Assembly: GCA_905220665.1 (NCBI GenBank)
Contig: CAJNAR010000149.1
Span: forward strand, 496,001 to 560,000
From: Albugo candida
Lineage: Eukaryota; Oomycota; Peronosporomycetes; Albuginales; Albuginaceae
Length of the DNA: 64,000 nucleotides
Direction of reading: 5' to 3'
Part shown: positions 57,946 to 64,000 of the stretch, in pieces
Layout: each line of letters begins with the position of its first letter
Position numbering within the stretch: position 1 is the first letter of the stretch
The notes under the pieces: model-generated
What the model was told of the DNA's origin: nothing
The model's database searches: none
What the model saw: the letters and a program-made list of their open reading frames with translations, nothing else
Translations under genes and position numbers: made by a program

Positions 57946-58603
57946 CGAGAATTCCACTAAAGACTGCGTTCAGCTTCTTGAGAATATCATTGGCTTTGTA
58001 AGCCTTTTGTCTCACCGATACAATTGCTCATACAGCGTGGGTAACGCGCCCTTCTACACAAGAGGACTTCTCTGATGTCAATAAACTTTGGTGTGAAATT
58101 TTGTGTCAATATGCAATGTTTGTTTGAATAGGAGCGACCCACAAGCTTGACTATTAAGCTCAGCAACTGCGATATGTTGAAAGCCTAAAATGCACTCGAA
58201 TGATCGTCCGCGTTAAATAATCAGACACAGAAAGCCTGTCAACTTCCTCAAACTTTGCCGAATATCGGGTTGAGTATCATGGGAATTCAACATACTAAGC
58301 TTATACTCGTCGTGCTAGCTAGGTAGACGATCGGGACTTCAACATGGGTTAATACGGCTTTTGGGCCATCTTGGTCAGGTAAAAGCTCGTTGCTCAATAT
58401 TCCGCAAACATAGAGGCAAAAGACCGAACAGAAATTTATCATTCACACATTGAGAGTAGAGGACACATCATACAGAAAATATTCAAATTACACGTCCCCG
58501 ACGTGGCTCGAATAATATTTTTAAGCACATAGCACAAAAATAAAGATTTGACGTTACTTTATTACTCTGAAAGCTACATTACAGCTGTTTGCTGACCCTG
58601 TAA
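57946..58603. other. Intergenic, no gene recognised
   Basis: About 660 bp of AT-rich sequence between the PP2C pseudogene and the DENND6-like gene, presumably the latter's promoter. Nothing specific seen. Confidence 0.5.
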
Positions 58604-61110
58604 ATGAAGCCGGAACATTCAGTATATAGCAGCGCGGCCGAAATTTCTCATTACGGTCTAATTGCATTCGCAAGTGTGGTTTTCGATATTAATTCTGGAC
58701 AGATTCTGGAATATTTGTATCCACCAAATGCGCCGTATATTTTTGACGAAGCAAAAAAAAGCCTAGCTCAGCTTGCTCTTCCACATGATAACACACAGAA
58801 AGAAGGTGATTCACAGTTTATCATTCGTTTTCGTGCAGATACAGTGGATCACAGCGAGAAGTGAGCGAGCTTTGATGGCAGTTTCCTTTAAGGCTGTAGC
58901 TTACAGTCGTTTCTAGACAATTACCGGAGCCACAATTTTTACTTGGGTTCGTTCTTTTTCGTCGTCGTCGTGATCAGAAGAAACTACGAGGATATACACA
59001 ACGTTCCTTTGTCATTATTGCAAACAAGCCCTACCTGGATTTATATCAGCGTATTCAGCAAGTTGTCGGCCCTACTTTTTTTCAATGCGGCCCAAGAGCC
59101 TTCGTATCGCCTTATCATGAAATAATGAAATGGTATGTCTCTGTGTCGCGCGTAGCTATGCATGATATTTGATTATTACACAGGGACAAGCCTTTGCTTA
59201 ATCGGGCCACTCTTTTTACCTTGACATCGACGAAATTTTCCTGTGTGATACCGAGGATTTATGATTACCTTTCTACAGGTCCAGTACAAGAAAATATTCA
59301 CAATCACTCCAACACGAGCGCACATATTCTATCCGACGATGAGGAGGGTCAATGGGTCTTAATCGATAGCACTGGTGAAGAAGATACGTCTGTGTTGCTA
59401 CAAAAGAACGATAGTATGCTGTTGGAAGAGCTTGAAAGGATAGAGAAAGACTTTGAGGGTACGGATAGCGATCTTTCTCCAACTGATTTTCTCGTCATCG
59501 ACGAAAGCCCATGCTCTTCATCTCCCTCGCTTTCGGATCTTATGATTATGAGAGGCTCCCAAGAATACACAGATTTTGAGGTTGCATCCCGAGAAGATCT
59601 GGAGGAAAGAAGCTGAAGGGTTGCATTCCAGGTCATAGGGCTGTTTTCGAGTTTTCGAGGCTGCGAGCAACAGCTCTGGCTTTTGTGGCAATTTGCCATC
59701 ACTGGTCAGAGGTTGCTCATTCTAGCACCGCATGCTCGGAAGGCTAGTCACGCTACGTTGGCTTTCACAAGGTAAGTCAAGATGTGGGAGTCGCGGTTGT
59801 GTGACCTTGCTTTATTGCGCAGTCTGATAGCGCCAGTACAGTTCCAAGAAGACTTCCGACCATTATACTCTATATATGAGGCTGATTTTGAGGTGATTAT
59901 TGACAACCATTAATCTCACTTTTATATGATCGTATTCTTCATAGAGAGCAGCACAACAGAACAGCAATACTGATCCTCGTCGCACTCGGTCTCCAAGCGT
60001 AGTTGGTACCACAAGTCCGTTTTTTATCAAGGTACGGTCTCCAATTATTCCGTAAGTAGCTGATTAGCTAATTCCTTGACATTTGTAGGCTTTCAAGGAC
60101 TGGCCTGCTGCTCTGATATTTCCTACGTCCGAGCCTTCATCCATCGGTAAAGTATCTTGTACACCCTACTTTTTAGCGCTTAACCATCGTACTTGTATTG
60201 TCTGTAGGTTCTGCAGTATCGGTACGATTAAAAGCTCATACGCACCTCGATGATCTCCAAGAGGCTGATGAAATCACGGTTCCGTCTCGTTTTGATGCTT
60301 ATCTGGCTCAACTAGTGTGCTGACTTGTGCTGAGTTGATCCCAAGCTCGTACGACGATGCTCTCGTCTAGTGCTTCCAGATACATCAATACTTCGACAGT
60401 TAGTACGACCTTCGAAATCAATATTCTCGCAGCATTTTTACACCCCGCAGGATTCGGATGAAATCATCAACAACGCCATACTTCGCAAGGTAATGCATGT
60501 CATATTGGGGGATTTGTATCGCTCAATTATGTCAACTTTTGTGCAGCACTTTCGCCAATTAACGGAGAATTTCTTGCGTCCCTTTGAGCAGTACTTTGGT
60601 ATCTGGAAGGCGAAACGAGTCACATCTGTCTGCTTGTATCAGAATATTGAAGATTGTATGAAGCCTTTCGACAAGGCGGTAGACTGACAAGATTCTGATG
60701 GTGGTGAATTTTTAATTTTTTTCCCTATATAGAGTTTCATCCAGACAATTGATCCACTGACATTGCCGACGTGCATTCGTCGAAATAAATGGAAGCAGCT
60801 GTATTCACAATTTATCGACTCTCCTCACTTTCAACCGTGGTTTACATACCGTCGCCAACTCTGTATCCGTCACTTTGATTCAATCATGCGTGCTCTCCGT
60901 GGTAAAATTGACCAGGAAGCTTTGACTCGAACTCCATGCGGCAAGCATCAAGACCTAAAATCCTGTGCGGAACTGTACAGTGAAATACAAGAAGCATTGG
61001 GTAAAGAAGAATCTCGCCAGGAGCGCGATGAAGAGCAGTTAGCTACTATTCAGAATCACTTGCAAATCATCGGTGATCAATTGGATTATCTGAAGGATAA
61101 TAAACTGTAG
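58604..61110 (+). CDS. DENND6-type DENN-domain Rab guanine-nucleotide exchange factor
   Basis: Eleven exons: 58604-58860, 58917-59132, 59184-59580, 59632-59771, 59823-59892, 59945-60031, 60089-60146, 60208-60314, 60400-60489, 60547-60678 and 60733-61110, giving about 643 aa. Animal DENND6A activates Rab14 on endosomes. Family stretches across splice joins include FVLFRRRRDQKKLRGYTQRS, LWLLWQFAITGQRLLILAP, SLIAPVQFQEDFRPLYSIYE, VGTTSPFFIKAFKDWP and AILRK-HFRQLTENFLRPFEQYF. An acidic insert (about 190-280) interrupts the upstream DENN. The exon 8-9 join is the weak point: 60315-60399 as intron keeps frame but is longer than the rest, and 60289-60370 is an alternative. The intron at 59581-59631 has a GTTGCA donor and removes an in-frame TGA. 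The intron at 60490-60546 is 57 bp with no stop. Confidence 0.85.
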
Positions 61111-61205
61111 TGAGAAGTGTATGTGATGAATTGTAAGCCAATGATAATCCATTATATCTCAATTCCGCGAATGATATCTCACTAATCTGACTGGTGAAAA
61201 GAATA

Positions 61206-61442
61206 ATGTCAGCGAAAAACTGGAAGAGCGTTCAATCTATGGCAGTAAGTATCGCCAAGCCGGTAGTCCACTGGGGATTCATCCCGCTAATTATCTACAT
61301 TGGAATGCGTCAAGATCCAACCCTCACGTACGAATAAATCCTCTCCATACTTTTGATAAATGCGTTATAAATGTTGTGTAGATTATGGCAAGTTATTTGT
61401 CCACTTGCAACTCGTAATGATCCTCCAGCACAACTACAGTGA
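61206..61442 (+). CDS. TOM7: TOM7, small subunit of the mitochondrial outer-membrane translocase
   Basis: Two short exons, 61206-61327 and 61382-61442 (54-bp intron), giving 60 aa. TOM7 is a single-helix tail-anchored protein that tunes assembly of the TOM import pore. The core AKPVVHWGFIPLIIYIGM (residues 18-34) matches the family signature of a basic residue, aromatic-Gly-Phe-Ile-Pro-Leu and an Ile/Tyr-Gly helix. The splice then gives DPTLTLWQVICPL, like the plant TOM7 C-terminus. Without splicing the frame ends after TYE. Gene length and position just after the DENND6 gene (95 bp) are typical of the compact genome. Confidence 0.85.
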
Positions 61443-61683
61443 TTGTATAAGAATATATTTGATAATTTACGTCAATTACATTCGACATTGTAAAAGAGTG
61501 GCTAGTGTCTGATCACTTGATGGATGGCTATTTGCCGCACAAAGTCTTCATTCACTATATTAGATTCTCCACTGTCGGCACGTCGATTCTATATAGGAAT
61601 CGGTCAATGACTATCTTGAGATTCGTGGTGCATAGATGCGTTTGGTAGAGAAATGCAGCAACACTCTTGTCGACTAATAGCAA
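61443..61683. other. Short convergent intergenic region
   Basis: 241 bp between the TOM7 stop and the WRAP73-like stop. No feature seen. Confidence 0.5.
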
Positions 61684-63529
61684 TTAAGGACGAATTCTTG
61701 GGGTTCCACCGTAATCCGAGCGCTCTAAAATTGTCTGTTTGTAGAGATCATGTGAGATGATTCGATTTGAAGACAATGTAGCGGACTGACCAAAGGGAAT
61801 GTCGATCCAAGAAATAGCGCTATCCGCAGACCATAAGTAGACGCGACGTCCACCAGTCACAATTGCAAGTGTTGTAAGTTCAGTATGCCATTGAAATGAT
61901 CTGACAGGCTGCAGCAAAGCTAGGCAAAAGATGAGCCTGTGCATTGGTAAATTGTGAATTTCTTACTCAACACTATGGCAAGGGTTACGTCCGGCACATT
62001 CCATATCCAAATGTTATGTGGCATGAGCTCGCTTTTTGTTGCAATATATCGAGAGTCAGCACTCCAAATGGCACGCTGAATTCCCATGAGAGGGATCTCA
62101 ATGCTAAAATCACGTTCGTTAAACATCATTGTTGTATGCGAAAGAGGAACGCACGCGGGATCGGACGCGACGACCATAACCGAAAAAGGTGGTTTTCTGG
62201 TAACAAAACATATATCTGGTTGCCGGCCAGTCATGTTACTATCACGAATTGCTTGTGCGGCACTTGATGCCGCAAGCATAGCTGCTGTTGATAGAAGCGT
62301 CGTTGAATGTTCCGTTTTTCCTGTCGACTTTGTGATCGTGACACGTCGACCCTGTGGACGATCTAAAACCTTTTGGTGCATGTATTGTTCTTCAAACTCA
62401 ACGGCGTGCTGTGTGCATCGATTGAGTTGTGTTGCAATCACATCATGAGCGATATCCGCAACAGGCTGCCAAGTCAGGGAATTGAGGATGCGCAGATGGT
62501 CATCATAGCTACCCAGAGCAATAAAGTCACCACCAGGTGACCATGACATCGTGCGTAACCCCAATGCATCTTTGTAGGCCTCATATTTTGATAGTAATGT
62601 ACCCTCAGCTGTGTAGAACAAAACTCGATATTCAAGTGTGTTGTCAGCGATCGCTATAGCACTGCACCATTTCAACGATTTAGAAAGCGGTATCGGATTA
62701 CCGATCTCATGCATTTGTGTACCAATTGTCTGGAGCCCAATTCACTTGCACACAATCGTAGCTCTCCAGTGCAAAGTGTGAATGCAGTTCCCACTTTTCG
62801 CTATCGTATATCCCCAAGTAGTCCTGATGGGAATACACCACATATGTGACATCATAAAGCCATGCTGTGAACAAGCTTACCTTGCAGTGCGATCGCTCAA
62901 TGACCGCAAGCAATTTCCCATCTGGACTCGACGCAAAGCCGTCACTGGCAGATAATTTGGGATGGCGAATCACTTTTTTTGACCTGTCTCGAAGAGACCA
63001 CAAAGTCGCGTATAATTGAAAGTCCGACACTGTGAGAACATGAATTGAATCGGGAAGCCAAATGAAGGATGTCTGGCATCGATGTTAGACAGCGAATGAT
63101 ACATCTGATGCAGCAATTATCCCACCAGACCCGCGATGCCTTCACTAATTTTGCATGTCCAGGAGGGATCCTTTATTGACCATAACTACAGTGCATCCAC
63201 ATAATCAGTATTGCAAACGGGGATGGAGTTGAAAGCCACGTAAGAACCTGTAAGATTCCGCGTTTAAACGATGCTGCAGCTATCAGTACAGAGTTTGTAG
63301 ACCACGCGATAGACTAAATTCGGTTTATCCTATGAGTAAGACGTAAATGATAGCTTAGTTTTACCTGAATGACGTCATTAGCTGTGTATTGTTGGATTAT
63401 TTGCAAAGTTTGTTCGTCACGAACACACAAGCAGTTCTCTGACGCAATTGCAACGTAGCTACCGCAAAAAGACCATTGTACTAAAGCACGATCTACTTTT
63501 ATCGTGGCTGATATCTCTAGTTTTTCCAT
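61684..63529 (-). CDS. WRAP73/WDR8-type WD40 repeat protein
   Basis: Seven exons on the minus strand: 63529-63365, 63313-63248, 63185-63126, 63072-62881, 62823-62723, 62661-61967 and 61919-61684, giving 504 aa. In animals and fungi WRAP73/WDR8 works with SSX2IP/Msd1-type partners at centrosomes or spindle poles. Recognisable segments are VRDEQTLQIIQQYT, FKRGILQLWSIKDPSW (across a join), DFQLYATLWSL, VNWAPDNCAIAIADN (across a join), LGLRTMSWSPGGDFIALGSY, and LLQPVRSFQWHTELTTLAIV with GGRRVYLWS. The start at 63529 gives the family's usual distance to the first WD strand; an ATG at 63583 is also in frame. Introns are 47-62 bp; one has a GTTCTT donor. The C-terminus is complete. Confidence 0.88.
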
Positions 63530-63803
63530 ATCTAATCCATTTTTAAGAACGGAACACTGTTGACTTGCATTGGACCCATCCATTCCGTAGCATTGACTTG
63601 AGAGCAATGATTGAGTTGATTGATGATGGGATTGGTCATTTCTCTGCTTGCACGCCTATTATCGTTCAATCCGATAGCAGTTCTTCAACGCTCTAGTGTC
63701 CTCGAATCTGCTCCACAGCCTGATGAGTCAACAGAACAGCGGCAAGTTTGCGCCTCTTTTTGAATTACTCTGCTGTCACATGATTATCATTGTACTCTTA
63801 CAG

Positions 63804-64000
63804 ATAAAAAATCACTCAATCCCTCCGCCAGGGCGTTCCATTTCAATCCGAACGCAACAACATTTGCGCCTCCACCACCTCCACCACCTCCGGCGACATC
63901 GGATCCAATGGTGGAAAAGCCTATTTTTGTGAACCCGCCAATGCCCCCACCGAAAAAGAGTGCTCCTGTGATCACGTTGGGAGAAACTCCAGCAACGGTG
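63804..64000 (+). CDS. Partial gene with PAM2-like motifs and a polyproline run (cut by window end)
   Basis: From an acceptor site TTACAG at 63801-63803, one frame stays open to the window end. It codes SLNPSARAFHFNPNATTFAP, two overlapping matches to the PAM2 consensus (LNPxAxxFxP) that binds the MLLE domain of poly(A)-binding protein, then P7, then PPMPPPKK. An upstream exon may start at ATG 63626, but no donor with a fitting phase and usual intron length was found. Candidates include Ataxin-2-like, LARP-like or Sec31-like proteins. The family is undecided. Confidence 0.45.

Noticed and set aside
59581..59631. In-frame TGA in the DENND6-like gene as a disabling mutation
   Set aside because: A 51-bp phase-0 intron (GTTGCA...TTCCAG) removes it and joins conserved sequence on both sides, so the gene is probably intact.

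Overview
This is nuclear DNA of a compact eukaryotic genome, most probably an oomycete. The strongest sign is the gene at 48672-51472, a seven-helix receptor fused to a phosphatidylinositol-phosphate kinase, which is a hallmark of oomycetes. A FYVE/GAF protein, a CFAD-like papain protease, a plant-type single-chain urease and a moderately AT-rich base composition fit the same picture. Introns are very short: about 42-71 bp wherever both ends are clear. The AT level, small introns and tight gene spacing resemble a white-rust (Albugo-like) genome, but genus cannot be settled from sequence alone. Single-exon genes are common. Where a gene is split, exon joins below were chosen by hand from frame, splice dinucleotides and family similarity.

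Layout. 1-3.2 kb has no recognisable gene. 3.2-5.0 kb is a secreted GH32 invertase (-). 7.2-10.0 kb is a complete five-exon urease (+), followed tail-to-tail by a membrane-anchored endonuclease/exonuclease/phosphatase-fold protein (-). 12.5-16.2 kb is a polycystin-2-like channel carrying two C-terminal RyR domains. 16.2-31.4 kb is densely packed: a PREY-like mitochondrial protein, a type II membrane C1A protease, an EH-domain endocytic adaptor, an unknown 452-aa protein, ELP1 (Elongator), a FYVE/GAF protein and a peptide/nitrate-type (POT) transporter. 33.4-35.1 kb is a divergent MED8 / TPR-protein pair. 38.2-40.8 kb is a divergent TAF12 / TDP1 pair with only 47 bp between start codons.

40.9-48.6 kb is a rearranged, repeat-rich island. 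It contains a segmental duplication in direct orientation, a ~400-bp tandem array coding acidic modules with broken frames, a coiled-coil gene damaged by a frameshift, a solo LTR with a 5-bp target-site duplication, and a ~267-bp near-perfect hairpin. From 48.7 kb genes are dense again: GPCR-PIPK, NRDE2, a PDP-like PP2C phosphatase with a decayed duplicate beside it, a DENND6-type Rab exchange factor, a tiny spliced TOM7 gene, a WRAP73-type WD40 protein, and the start of a gene with PAM2-like motifs cut by the window edge.

There is no operon logic here. The genes are independent housekeeping and signalling units: transcription (MED8, TAF12), RNA surveillance (NRDE2), tRNA modification (ELP1), DNA repair (TDP1), mitochondrial import and function (TOM7, PREY, PDP-like), endocytosis and Rab traffic (EH protein, DENND6), and nutrient use (invertase, urease, POT). 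The points most worth a second look are the PKD2-RyR fusion, the rearranged island with its solo LTR, the hairpin, the PP2C pseudogene and two GC-AG introns.
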